A stretch of DNA of 64,000 nucleotides from Dokdonia sp. PRO95 (GCF_000355805.1 NZ_CM001837.1:385434-449433); one strand, 5' to 3'; shown: positions 37,755-47,254, counted from the stretch's first letter. Made by a program: numbers and translations. The notes: generated by a model not told the origin, from the letters alone.

Positions 37755-39821
37755 ATGGAAAACCTACCATCTATCGCCATCGCCCTTGTTGTGGGTATTG
37801 TGGCACTCATTGTTATTTACTTCCTCATCATCGCGATGTTCTACAAAAAGGTACATCAAGGTCAAGCCTTGGTTCGTACAGGTTTTGGCGGGACAAAAGT
37901 AGCGACAGATAAAGGGCTCTATGTGGTTCCTGTCTTTCACCGTGTAGAAGTAATGGATATTTCTGTAAAGAAAATCCAGATTGAGCGTCTTGCATCAGAG
38001 GGTCTTATTTGTAAAGACAATATGCGTGCAGATATCAAGGTAGCCTTCTTTGTACGTGTAAATAATGAAGTAGAGTACATTAAGAAAGTAGCTCAAACCA
38101 TAGGTGTGCAACGTGCATCACGTCAAGAAACGCTAGAAGAGCTTTTTGAGGCAAAATTTTCTGAAGCGCTTAAAACCGTGGGTAAAAAGTTTGACTTTAT
38201 ACAGCTTTATGAGGCTCGTCGTGAGTTTCGTGATGAGATTGTAGACATTATAGGTACAGATCTTAATGGATATACTCTTGAAGATTGTGCGATAGATTAC
38301 CTAGAGCAAACTGCAGTTACACATCTTAAGGCAGATAACATACTTGATGCAGAAGGTATCAAGAAAATCACAGATCTTACAGCTGCACAAAACATCAAAG
38401 CAAACCTTATTAAACGTGATGAGGAGAAAGTAATACGCAAGCAAGATGTAGAGGCTCGCGAGGCGATACTAGAACTAGATAAGCAACTCGCCGAAAAAGA
38501 AGAACAGCAAAAACGTGAGATCTCAAACATAAAATCTCGTGAAGAGGCAGAGATTCTTAAAGTTGCCGAAGAAGAGCGTCTCAAGTCTGAAACAGCTCGC
38601 ATTGCTACCGAAGAAAAAGTAAAAGTAGCCGAAGAAAATATGCAACGCCAGATTATCGTTGCTGAGAAAAACAAGCAACGTACTGACAAGGTGGAGACAG
38701 AGCGTGTGGAGAAAGACCGTATGCTAGAACTTACCGAGAGAGAGCGCGTAGTAACACTGGCTCAAATCGAAAAAGAGAAAGTTGTTGAAGTTGAGAAAAA
38801 GAACATTCAAGATGTGATACGAGACCGCGTGATGCTAGAGAAAGGTGTGGTAGAGGAGCAAGAAAATATGAAAGATATTGAGGCTTTCAAAACTGCAGAC
38901 CGTTCTAAGCAAGTAGCAATTACAAATGCGGAGGCAGCAGCTCAAGAAGATCTTATTAAGACCATAAAAGCAGCCGAAGCATCAAAAGAAGCAGCAAAAC
39001 AAAAAGCCGAAGAAATTAATATCGAAGCACTAGCGCATAAAGAAGCAAGTGAGAAAGAGGCAGATGCACGTAAAATTCTTGCCGAAGCACAAGCTAAGGA
39101 AGAAGCAACCGTGGGTATGTCTGAGGCACAAGTAATGCACGCTAAGGCAGATGCAAACGAGCGTCAAGGTATTGTTGAGGCAACTGTTATCGAGAAAAAG
39201 GCACTTGCAGAAGCTGCCGGAATTGAAGCAAAAGCAGAGGCAAAACGTAAAGATGGTCTTGCAGAGGCAGATGTAATTAAAGAGAAAGCCCTTGCAGATG
39301 CCGCAGGTATCGAAGAGAAAGCAAATGCTATGAAGAAACTTGACGGTGTAGGTAAAGAACACGAAGAGTTTAAACTACGTCTTGATAAAGAACTTCAAGT
39401 AGATCTTGCAGAAATTAATATCCAGAAAGATATTGCAGATGCGCAAGCACAAGTTATAGGCGATGCTCTTAAAGCTGCAAATATTGATATTGTAGGTGGT
39501 GAGACTATGTTCTTTGACCAGATTATAGGGCAAATTACAAAGGCCAAAGGTTATGACAGACTCGTACACCACTCAGAAACGGTGACAGAGGTAAAAGATG
39601 CCATTTTAGGTAGTGATGATGTAAAAGGAAACTTGCTTGAAAAAGTAAAAGAATTTGCAGATAAGTACGGCATCTCTTCTGAGGATCTTAAAAATGTGAC
39701 CATTGCAAACTTACTGATGGATTTAAAATCTAAATCTTCAGACAGCGATGAGCAAACCTTATTCAGTAACCTATTTAACCTTGCAAAGGGATTAGGATTA
39801 TCTGACAAGAAACTGAAATAA
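37755..39821 (+). CDS. Flotillin-like (YqiK-type) SPFH protein
   Basis: This 688-residue protein has an N-terminal membrane helix (AIALVVGIVALIVIYFLIIAMFY), an SPFH/band-7 domain at about residues 30-210 (VHQGQALVRTGFGGTKVATDKGLYVVPVFHRVEVMDISVKK) and a very long Glu/Ala/Lys-rich coiled coil (about 215-560), as in YqiK/FloT flotillins. The end (VIGDALKAANIDIVGGETMFFDQIIGQITKAKGYDRL) is also typical. Flotillins form membrane microdomains. Its position between a YqiJ-like protein and a giant ATPase suggests a shared membrane complex. Confidence 0.92.
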   Translation: MENLPSIAIALVVGIVALIVIYFLIIAMFYKKVHQGQALVRTGFGGTKVATDKGLYVVPVFHRVEVMDISVKKIQIERLASEGLICKDNMRADIKVAFFVRVNNEVEYIKKVAQTIGVQRASRQETLEELFEAKFSEALKTVGKKFDFIQLYEARREFRDEIVDIIGTDLNGYTLEDCAIDYLEQTAVTHLKADNILDAEGIKKITDLTAAQNIKANLIKRDEEKVIRKQDVEAREAILELDKQLAEKEEQQKREISNIKSREEAEILKVAEEERLKSETARIATEEKVKVAEENMQRQIIVAEKNKQRTDKVETERVEKDRMLELTERERVVTLAQIEKEKVVEVEKKNIQDVIRDRVMLEKGVVEEQENMKDIEAFKTADRSKQVAITNAEAAAQEDLIKTIKAAEASKEAAKQKAEEINIEALAHKEASEKEADARKILAEAQAKEEATVGMSEAQVMHAKADANERQGIVEATVIEKKALAEAAGIEAKAEAKRKDGLAEADVIKEKALADAAGIEEKANAMKKLDGVGKEHEEFKLRLDKELQVDLAEINIQKDIADAQAQVIGDALKAANIDIVGGETMFFDQIIGQITKAKGYDRLVHHSETVTEVKDAILGSDDVKGNLLEKVKEFADKYGISSEDLKNVTIANLLMDLKSKSSDSDEQTLFSNLFNLAKGLGLSDKKLK

Positions 39822-39830
39822 AACTCAGTA

Positions 39831-39879
39831 AACAACGGCAGCTTGCAACCAGTGAGATGGCAAGCTGCTGGTTGTTTTT
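39831..39879 (+). terminator. Hairpin with T-run between flotillin and ATPase genes
   Basis: GCAGCTTGC (39838-39846) and GCAAGCTGC (39860-39868) form a strong stem, lengthened by AACAAC/GTTGTT, and followed by five T. It could end the flotillin transcript or reduce read-through to the ATPase gene. A perfect palindrome begins in the T-run. Confidence 0.7.
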
Positions 39880-39898
39880 ACGCTTTCGCGAAAGCGTA
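39879..39898. repeat. Palindrome copy, 20 bases, after the flotillin hairpin
   Basis: Perfect 20-mer that begins in the T-run of the hairpin at 39831-39879. Confidence 0.95.
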
Positions 39899-39968
39899 AT
39901 TACTACCACATCTCACAACTTTCATCACAAGAATCAATCAACAAACCAACGATTAGTTTCCAACATTT

Positions 39969-42900
39969 ATGGCAAACGAAACTCCAGATATACAACCTAA
40001 AGCAACGCAAACTCTTGACGGCGGCACCTATGAGATTATACAAGGTAGACTGCAAAAACAAAAAACCGACTTACAAAAGCGGCTACAAGAACTTAACGAG
40101 GAGCGTAAAAATGTTTTTGGTTCACTAGAAACAAAGCTCATTGCAAATGACCGTATCAATACAGAAAATAACTGTATTGCTCGTGATATTGTATCGCTTA
40201 AAAACTTGTGTTTATTTGGCTACAATGTGCATTTTGGACTACGTACAGACATACACCTAGGAGATGTTTTTAGTGCCTATGAGTTTAAAGACAATCGTTT
40301 TGAACCTCGTGATCTTTCACTTTTACAAGACGACACTTTTCTACTAGACTTTGCAAACCTGTACAAGTATTACCGTAATACCATCTTTTCAAAGTTTGCG
40401 ATTATAGGTAACTACCTGTATATGGTTTTTCAGCTTAGTGATAGTGTTACAGATATTAAAACATTTAAGTGGCTCATAAAAGAAGATACGTTACAGTATG
40501 TAGATAACCGTAGTGAGCACGAGTATCGCTTCCCACAGCAACACGATTTTAAGTGGCAAGAGGCTACGCGTGATATGCACCGTTATGGTGAGCACGCTCA
40601 CGTGTCTATTTTAGACAAGGTGTTTGTAGAGACTATAGGTGGTGATCTTACCATAAAAATAGAAGATAATACAGATCAAGGTAAAGGAATATTAGATGAG
40701 CCCGTAGAGCTTATAGACCAGACACTAGATGATGGCCAGTATCGCTATGCAGATCTGGGTAACCTACTTGCGCTAGAGATTAAACCCTTTCAAGAAGAGC
40801 CTCGCTATTTTGTATTTAATAACAAACTAAAGGAAGTTCAAAAAATACAGAGTGTTAAGGACACCTGTGTCTTGCTTCCAGATGATCAAGGTATCATTTT
40901 CCCAACAGGCTACTACTTACAAACAGGAGAATACAACATTTTTGATAATGCCATCCCAAATGTAAAATTTCAGCAGAAGGTGAGTTCGCCTAACGGGGAG
41001 GACTTTTTATATGTCTTTTACTCGCCAGAAGAGGCGCTGTACAACTTGATGTCATATAATGTGATTACTCAAGAGATAAAAACACCTATTATCTGTAATG
41101 GTTTTACCGTATTGCAAGATGGGCAGCTATGCTATTTTAGAACCGAAAATGAGCAAACCAAGCATCACGTGATACAGATCTGGCAAACCCCATTTTTAAA
41201 GGGGGACTATATGCCTTCTCAGCACGAAGACACGTTACTTTATAAAATAGGAAATAAGGATATTGTAAAAGCAATGGCAGAGGTAAATAGCCTCATCACA
41301 CTGCTCAATAAAGAAGATAATTACGACGGACTGTATAGCGATATTGCTAAGTTCTCAAAAGATATACTAGATGCTTACTACTGGCTTCCAGAAGCAGAAA
41401 CCAAGCAACTCAACGTACCACTTGCAGAAATAAATGGAGCTGCAAATGCCGCTATAGATGAGTTTCAAAAAGTAGTACAACTCAAGCGCAACGCTGCCAA
41501 ACAAACTAAAGAAGTTGAGACCAAAGCCTCTGAGATTTTTGGCAAAATAAAAAGCACCTCTTTTAAGTCTATTAATGATTTTGTGGCGCTGCTCACGCAG
41601 TTGCGATCATTACGTGGAGAGACCATCTCGCTTAATGACATACGCTATGTAGATCCCACTTTCGTGAAAACGCTAGAGGAAGAAATTGCTGTGCAAACAC
41701 AAAAAATTTCTGAGAAGTGTGTACAGTTCTTACTAGATGACAAAGCGTTAAAACCATATCACGATGCCGTAGCCGAAAAGAAACAGGTGATGGATGGCAT
41801 CAAGAAAGTCATTGAAGCCAAAAAACTCGAAGAAGAAGTAAACCAGATTGCAACAGATCTTGAGTTACTTATCGACATTGTTTCAAATCTTGATATAGAA
41901 GACACCTCCCACTCTACTAAGATAATTGATGATATCTCGCTCATTTTTGCAACTATCAATCAGTTAAAGGCTGGGATTAAGAATAAGAAAAAATCACTGG
42001 GAAGTGCAGAGGCACAAGCCGACTTTGCTGCCCAACTTAAGTTAATTGATCAAAGTATCATAAACTACCTAGATATTGCCACCACGCCAGAAAAGTGTGA
42101 TGAGTTCCAAACTAAAATCTCTATCCAGCTAGAAGAGCTAGAAGGAAAGTTTGCAGACTGGGATGAGTTTATCACGCTCATTATTGAAAAGCGCGAGGAA
42201 GTATACGGAGCTTTTGAAGCACGTAAAAATGCACTGATAGAAAAGCGCAACAAAAAGGCAATGGCATTAAAAAATGCCTCAGAACGCATTTTAAAAGGCG
42301 TACGTAAAAAAGCCGAAAGCTTTAAAACAGCTTCGGAAATAAACGGATATTTTGCCGCAGACCTTATGATTAATAAGGTGCGTGATATCATACAGCAACT
42401 TAAAGAGCAAGAAGATACCGGAAAGGCAGAAGAGATTGAGACTGGACTTAAAACAGCCCGTGAAGATGCGCTGCGCAAGCTCAAAGACAAACTAGATCTC
42501 TATGAAGATGGAGATACGGTGATACGACTTGGCAAGCATAAATTTGGTGTAAACAAACAACCGCTTGACCTCACTATTGTGCTTAAAGATGGCGCGCTTA
42601 ACTATCACCTCACAGGCACCGATTTTTATCAAGAACTCTCAAACGAGACCCTTCTCGCCTCTCGCCACATCTGGGATCAAGAATTTGTATCAGAAACTAG
42701 CGAGGTGTACCGCAGTGCCTACCTAGCTTATAAATTATTTAATAAACTAGACAAGCACACCCTACTAGAAGCCGGTGATGATGCGCTACTTGGGATAGTA
42801 CAAGAAGAAAGCCGCAATGATTATGCAGAGGGCTATGTAAAAGGTGTGCACGATGTAGACGCGACTAAAATTTTAAAGGTACTCGTACACAAACACAACG

Positions 42901-44846
42901 AGCTAGGACTACTCACCTACGCCCCAGAAATTAGAGCATACGCTCAGTATTTCTGGAACAGCATTGACCCAAGTACTCAAAAAACACTTAACCAATCTAT
43001 AAAGGCTTCGGGAGAGGTGTTGCAGTTTTTTCCAGATGCAAAGGAGTACCAATTTATTGTTGATACTTTAAGTGAGGAGATACACGCTTTCGCGAAAGCG
43101 GAATCCCTTTTCTCACCCGAGTTAAGTCAGACCATTGCGACCTATATCTTTGACGAGCTTCAAGGTGACACAGAGTTTGTGCGTAGTAGTGTTGCGGTGC
43201 GTTTAAAAGACGCTTTCGCGAAAGCGTTAAAACAACAACAGGCAGATCTCAAGTTTAAAAAGAGTTATGAGTCACTCCCTAGCCTAAAAGGGAAAGTGCA
43301 GCTCGTAAAACAGTGGGTGACGGCATTTGTACGCACCCAAGAAAGCCTAACCGATGTACGCTACGTAGATGAAGTAGTGTGTTTACTACTCTTTGAAGAT
43401 GAGTCGGTTTTAAAAACAAAAGCGGCTTCTCCAAATGAGAAAATTACTGGTTTAAGCGGTGATCACAGCACGATAACCGAAGGTGTTTTCAACTTTAACT
43501 ACCACGACTTTACGGCAAGGCTCAACTTATTTGTAACAGAGCAAGTACCCGCATTTGAAACTTTTAAGAAAGCAAAACACACGGTTACTGAAGAGTTAAA
43601 AGAAGCTTTAAAACTAGACGAATTTAAACCAAGAGTGCTTACATCCTTTGTGCGTAACAAGCTGATTGACCAAGTGTATTTCCCATTGTTTGGTGATAAC
43701 CTTGCAAAGCAATTAGGAACCGTGGGCGATAACAAACGTACCGACCGTATGGGTATGTTGCTGCTCATCTCACCACCAGGATACGGAAAAACCACCCTGA
43801 TGGAATATATCGCAAACCGTCTAGGTCTTGTTTTTGTAAAAATTAACGGCCCAGCGATAGGTCACGAAGTTACGTCTGTAGATCCAGAAAGTGCTACAAA
43901 TAGCGCTGCACGTGAAGAGCTCAAAAAACTCAACGTCGCTTTTGAGATGGGTAACAATGTGATGCTATACCTAGACGATATACAGCACTGTAATCCTGAG
44001 TTTTTACAAAAATTCATCTCCTTATCTGACGGTACACGTAAGATAGAAGGTGTGTACAACGGGAAGTCAAAAACTTATGACCTACGTAGCAAGAAATTCT
44101 GTGTAATAATGGCGGGTAACCCGTATACAGAGAGTGGAGAGAAATTCCGCATACCAGATATGCTTGCAAACAGGGCAGATATTTATAACCTGGGAGATAT
44201 CATAGGAGATACGGAACACCTGTTTAAATTGAGTCTTATTGAGAATTCGCTCACTGCAAATCCGCTACTGCAGCAGTTAAGTAGTAGTCATTTTGAAGAT
44301 GTGTATACCTTAATAGACCGCATAGAAAATGGGACTCAGGACAGTCAGCTCAAAGGAAATCACACCGCACAAGAGGTGGCAGATTACACAAAGGTACTAG
44401 AGAAGGTAATCACCATACGCAACACAGTACTTAAGGTAAATGCAGAATACATACGCAGTGCCGCGCAAGAAGATGCTTATCGTACAGAGCCGTCATTTAA
44501 ACTTCAAGGATCATACCGTGATATGAATAAACTCGTAGCCAAAGTAGTTCCCATTATGAACGACACTGAGCTCGCGACCTTGCTCCTATCGCATTATGAA
44601 AGCGAGTCACAAACACTCACTTCAAGCGCAGAAGCAAACCTCTTAAAGTACCGCGAACTCATAAATGCGCTAGATGAAACGCAGCAACAGCGCTGGAACA
44701 CGATGAAAGAAACCTTTGTAAAAAATAATAAACTCAAAGGTTTTGGTGATAAAAATGAAATGGCACAGGTGCTCTCTCAAATGATGGAGTTTACCGAGAA
44801 TCTTGAAGGGATAAAAAAGGCGCTTGAGAAGGGGTTGGAGCGGTAA
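39969..44846 (+). CDS. Giant AAA+ ATPase (DNA-repair ATPase family, PspA/flotillin-linked)
   Basis: This 1625-residue protein has an N-terminal beta-rich region (about 1-430) that includes DUF3686-like sequence, a long coiled-coil portion (about 480-870) and a C-terminal AAA+ ATPase. Walker A is PPGYGKTT (Lys1274), Walker B VMLYLDDIQ (Asp1336, Asp1337) and a sensor-like segment IMAGNPYTESG near 1383. Homologues are commonly called DNA repair ATPase, but that name has little support; the neighbourhood points to the membrane. Two palindromes, 110 bases apart, are read as AFAKA near residues 1040 and 1082. It is followed by a strong terminator. No signal peptide or membrane helix was seen. Confidence 0.88.
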   Translation: MANETPDIQPKATQTLDGGTYEIIQGRLQKQKTDLQKRLQELNEERKNVFGSLETKLIANDRINTENNCIARDIVSLKNLCLFGYNVHFGLRTDIHLGDVFSAYEFKDNRFEPRDLSLLQDDTFLLDFANLYKYYRNTIFSKFAIIGNYLYMVFQLSDSVTDIKTFKWLIKEDTLQYVDNRSEHEYRFPQQHDFKWQEATRDMHRYGEHAHVSILDKVFVETIGGDLTIKIEDNTDQGKGILDEPVELIDQTLDDGQYRYADLGNLLALEIKPFQEEPRYFVFNNKLKEVQKIQSVKDTCVLLPDDQGIIFPTGYYLQTGEYNIFDNAIPNVKFQQKVSSPNGEDFLYVFYSPEEALYNLMSYNVITQEIKTPIICNGFTVLQDGQLCYFRTENEQTKHHVIQIWQTPFLKGDYMPSQHEDTLLYKIGNKDIVKAMAEVNSLITLLNKEDNYDGLYSDIAKFSKDILDAYYWLPEAETKQLNVPLAEINGAANAAIDEFQKVVQLKRNAAKQTKEVETKASEIFGKIKSTSFKSINDFVALLTQLRSLRGETISLNDIRYVDPTFVKTLEEEIAVQTQKISEKCVQFLLDDKALKPYHDAVAEKKQVMDGIKKVIEAKKLEEEVNQIATDLELLIDIVSNLDIEDTSHSTKIIDDISLIFATINQLKAGIKNKKKSLGSAEAQADFAAQLKLIDQSIINYLDIATTPEKCDEFQTKISIQLEELEGKFADWDEFITLIIEKREEVYGAFEARKNALIEKRNKKAMALKNASERILKGVRKKAESFKTASEINGYFAADLMINKVRDIIQQLKEQEDTGKAEEIETGLKTAREDALRKLKDKLDLYEDGDTVIRLGKHKFGVNKQPLDLTIVLKDGALNYHLTGTDFYQELSNETLLASRHIWDQEFVSETSEVYRSAYLAYKLFNKLDKHTLLEAGDDALLGIVQEESRNDYAEGYVKGVHDVDATKILKVLVHKHNELGLLTYAPEIRAYAQYFWNSIDPSTQKTLNQSIKASGEVLQFFPDAKEYQFIVDTLSEEIHAFAKAESLFSPELSQTIATYIFDELQGDTEFVRSSVAVRLKDAFAKALKQQQADLKFKKSYESLPSLKGKVQLVKQWVTAFVRTQESLTDVRYVDEVVCLLLFEDESVLKTKAASPNEKITGLSGDHSTITEGVFNFNYHDFTARLNLFVTEQVPAFETFKKAKHTVTEELKEALKLDEFKPRVLTSFVRNKLIDQVYFPLFGDNLAKQLGTVGDNKRTDRMGMLLLISPPGYGKTTLMEYIANRLGLVFVKINGPAIGHEVTSVDPESATNSAAREELKKLNVAFEMGNNVMLYLDDIQHCNPEFLQKFISLSDGTRKIEGVYNGKSKTYDLRSKKFCVIMAGNPYTESGEKFRIPDMLANRADIYNLGDIIGDTEHLFKLSLIENSLTANPLLQQLSSSHFEDVYTLIDRIENGTQDSQLKGNHTAQEVADYTKVLEKVITIRNTVLKVNAEYIRSAAQEDAYRTEPSFKLQGSYRDMNKLVAKVVPIMNDTELATLLLSHYESESQTLTSSAEANLLKYRELINALDETQQQRWNTMKETFVKNNKLKGFGDKNEMAQVLSQMMEFTENLEGIKKALEKGLER
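43085..43100. repeat. Palindrome copy, 16 bases, in the giant ATPase gene (first)
   Basis: CGCTTTCGCGAAAGCG, read as HAFAKAE. Confidence 0.95.
43210..43227. repeat. Palindrome copy, 18 bases, in the giant ATPase gene (second)
   Basis: ACGCTTTCGCGAAAGCGT, read as DAFAKAL, 110 bases from the first copy. Confidence 0.95.
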
Positions 44847-44883
44847 AAGGCTTATCAATACTCAATACATATACTCATTACAT

Positions 44884-44929
44884 AACTCATACATACTATT
44901 GACTCATTTATAGTATGTATGAGTTTTAT
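44884..44929 (+). terminator. Strong terminator after the giant ATPase gene
   Basis: Perfect 15-base arms (AACTCATACATACTA and its complement, 44884-44898 and 44911-44925) enclose a 12-base loop and lead into a T-rich run. It marks the end of the PspA-flotillin-ATPase unit. Confidence 0.85.
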
Positions 44930-44957
44930 TTGGCGCTACTTTTAAATAAAAAATAAA

Positions 44958-45944
44958 ATGAAAGCACTTCATTTACTTTGGTTATTAGCTTGTCTAAGTT
45001 CTGTTTCTTGTAATTCTTCTCTAAAGACTTTTAGCGGCAATGCTCAAGGGACTTTGAACAAACACAATAAAATCGTAATCACTAGAAATGACAGCCTAAA
45101 CAAACTTAAAGCAGCACTTACTAGAGGCGAAATTTCAATTGCTGAGTTTTTTTCAATGGGTCAAAATATCAATAAAAACAAAATACTCGTAAAGGCAAAG
45201 AATAATGGGAATTTTAGAATAAGAGCATCTAGAAAGGATACTTTAGTCTTTAGTTCTTATCGATTTATAAGTCAAAAAATAGCTGTAGCTGATTTTGAAA
45301 AAAATAAAGGTATTCACATAAGATTAGAACCTCAACCGTGCAAAGAGTATGTACCGTGCGAGGAGAAGCCTAAATTACATATTGCCATATTAGAAAAGAT
45401 TAAGGTTGAAGGAGAAGAAAACACATACTATTGCAATAGAACTAGCATCCCGTTTGACAGAAAATTTAAAGGCACCTATAAAGTTATAGAAAACGTTTAC
45501 GGTGACTTTAAAACAGATACTATATCTTTTAGCATTTACGATCACTACGGAAGACCTCCTGCTGAGCAATATGAGAAAGTTATTTTCTATGTGTATGATA
45601 ATTGTGGCGTTCTTAATAGTAGAAAATACACTTACACCATTCCCGTAAAATCAAATAATGGTGAATGGGTTGTTCCATTTCGATATCAATCAAAAGAGTT
45701 TTTACAATTGAAAAAAGAAGGATTTTTAGATTTACTACCGAAACCTATGACTTTTGAGAAAAAGATTAATTTCATCGTCAAAGAAAATATATCTAATGAC
45801 TCAATAAAAAAATTATATCCTTCACCTTATTTTATAACAAAAGGTAGACAAGTCGAGGTAAAATATGGAAATACGCTTGAAGAATTATTAGAAATAAAAA
45901 GAAGAACGATTTTTGATAACACCGATTTTTTAGATTTGAACTAA
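44958..45944 (+). CDS. Lipoprotein with carboxypeptidase-regulatory-like N-terminal domain
   Basis: This 328-residue protein has a lipobox (LSSVSC, about Cys19). Residues 75-115 (ILVKAKNNGNFRIRASRKDTLVFSSYRFISQKIAV) resemble the small beta-sandwich found at the N termini of Bacteroidetes TonB-linked proteins, but no barrel follows. The rest has a Cys-containing segment (EPQPCKEYVPCEEKPK) and no recognised catalytic motif. It lies after a terminator and is probably a separate unit. Function unknown. Confidence 0.65.
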   Translation: MKALHLLWLLACLSSVSCNSSLKTFSGNAQGTLNKHNKIVITRNDSLNKLKAALTRGEISIAEFFSMGQNINKNKILVKAKNNGNFRIRASRKDTLVFSSYRFISQKIAVADFEKNKGIHIRLEPQPCKEYVPCEEKPKLHIAILEKIKVEGEENTYYCNRTSIPFDRKFKGTYKVIENVYGDFKTDTISFSIYDHYGRPPAEQYEKVIFYVYDNCGVLNSRKYTYTIPVKSNNGEWVVPFRYQSKEFLQLKKEGFLDLLPKPMTFEKKINFIVKENISNDSIKKLYPSPYFITKGRQVEVKYGNTLEELLEIKRRTIFDNTDFLDLN

Positions 45945-45998
45945 TCTAGGTTTCAATTGTTAGAAGTAAACTAATCCGTCGTAAAACATCTCCCCTAG

Positions 45999-46098
45999 CC
46001 CCTCTTCAAAGAGGGGAAAATACTCACGATACTTTTTAATTTTGCTTTGCAAAATTAAAAAGTATCAAACCACAACAGTGTCCCTCTTTGAAGAGGGA
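45999..46098. repeat. Cluster of three hairpins between 45.9 and 46.1 kb
   Basis: Three inverted repeats lie in 100 bases: CCCCTCTT/AAGAGGGG (45999-46016), a perfect 18-base stem with a TTT loop (46028-46066, arm GATACTTTTTAATTTTGC), and TCCCTCTT/AAGAGGGA (46081-46098). The outer two are near-copies of each other in opposite sense. The set may be a small intergenic repeat unit, as known in other Bacteroidetes, or a composite terminator. No gene was seen here. Confidence 0.7.
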
Positions 46099-46165
46099 AA
46101 AAAGATGTCCGCAAAAAGGAGATAAAGTCACAAGACGAGAGATGTCCACAAAGAATCACAAATAA

Positions 46166-46193
46166 AAAAACGACAGCTCTCGCTGTCGTTTTT
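46166..46193 (-). terminator. Rho-independent terminator after trxB
   Basis: AAAAACGACAGC/GCTGTCGTTTTT with a four-base loop, 24 bases past the trxB stop on its strand. Confidence 0.88.
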
Positions 46194-46216
46194 AAATTCT
46201 ATATAAGGTATGTCAT

Positions 46217-47224
46217 TTACTGACGTGCAGCTGGAACCTCGTCCACATACGTAGAGCCTACTCCTGGCTCATCTTGTGGAAGCTCGTCTTTTGACGCTAG
46301 GTAACGTTCTGCATCTAGTGCAGCCATACATCCTGTTCCGGCAGCGGTAATTGCTTGACGGTACACGTGATCTGCCGCATCTCCAGATACGAATACTCCC
46401 GGTACGTTTGTTTTAGAAGTTCCTGGTGTATTGATGATATATCCAGTCTCATCTAAATCTAAGTAGTCCTTAAAGATATCTGTGTTAGGCTTGTGCCCTA
46501 TCGCTACAAAAAATCCAGTTGCTGGGATATCGTGCTCCTCACCGGTTACATTATTCTTTACTCTTGCTCCAGTCACACCTACATCGTCACCTAGCACCTC
46601 AACAGTTTCTGTATTGAAAAGGATTTCGATGTTTTCTGTTTTCTGTACACGAGCAGCCATAATTTTTGATGCTCTAAACTCGTCACGACGTACGAGCATT
46701 GTTACTTTCTTACATAATTTAGAAAGGTAGTGTGCCTCCTCACAAGCGCTATCTCCAGCACCTACAATTATGGTTTCTTGGCCACGATAAAAGAATCCGT
46801 CGCAAACGGCACAGGCAGATACACCTCCACCCATTTTTAAATACTTCTGCTCAGAAGGTAATCCTAAATATTTTGCACTCGCTCCTGTAGATATAATCAC
46901 AGACTCTGCGTGTATTTCCTTTTCTCCGTTGATCCACGCTTTGTGCACATCTCCAGAAAAATCTACTTTAGTCACCCATCCGTCACGTACATCTGTATCA
47001 AAACGCTGTGCTTGTTTCATTAACTGCACCATCATTTCTGGTCCAGTCACACCATCTACATAACCAGGGAAGTTCTCCACCTCGTTTGTCGTGGTAAGCT
47101 GTCCTCCTGGCTGCTGCCCTTGGTAAAGAACTGGTGCCATATTTGCACGTGCTGCATAAATTGCTGCGGTATATCCCGCTGGTCCTGAACCTATGATAAG
47201 GCATTTTACTTTTTCTACTGACAT
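46217..47224 (-). CDS. trxB: Thioredoxin-disulfide reductase
   Basis: This 335-residue flavoprotein moves electrons from NADPH to thioredoxin. It has the FAD-binding GSGPAGYTAAIYAARA, the redox pair in CAVCDGFFYRG, the NADPH-binding VGAGDSACEEAHYLSKL and VFVSGDAADHVYRQAITAAGTGCMAA. The last 25 residues (SKDELPQDEPGVGSTYVDEVPAARQ) extend slightly beyond the E. coli protein. A palindrome is found 17 bases upstream of the start. Confidence 0.97.
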   Translation of the reverse strand: MSVEKVKCLIIGSGPAGYTAAIYAARANMAPVLYQGQQPGGQLTTTNEVENFPGYVDGVTGPEMMVQLMKQAQRFDTDVRDGWVTKVDFSGDVHKAWINGEKEIHAESVIISTGASAKYLGLPSEQKYLKMGGGVSACAVCDGFFYRGQETIIVGAGDSACEEAHYLSKLCKKVTMLVRRDEFRASKIMAARVQKTENIEILFNTETVEVLGDDVGVTGARVKNNVTGEEHDIPATGFFVAIGHKPNTDIFKDYLDLDETGYIINTPGTSKTNVPGVFVSGDAADHVYRQAITAAGTGCMAALDAERYLASKDELPQDEPGVGSTYVDEVPAARQ

Positions 47225-47240
47225 ACTGTATTATTTTTAA

Positions 47241-47254
47241 GCTTTCGCGAAAGC
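47241..47254. repeat. Palindrome copy, 14 bases, upstream of trxB
   Basis: GCTTTCGCGAAAGC, in the leader of trxB, 17 bases before its start. Confidence 0.95.

Noticed and set aside
39969-44846. Anti-phage defence gene (large ATPase)
   Set aside because: The neighbours are PspA, flotillin and NfeD-like genes and no nuclease or toxin partner is seen; a membrane role fits better.
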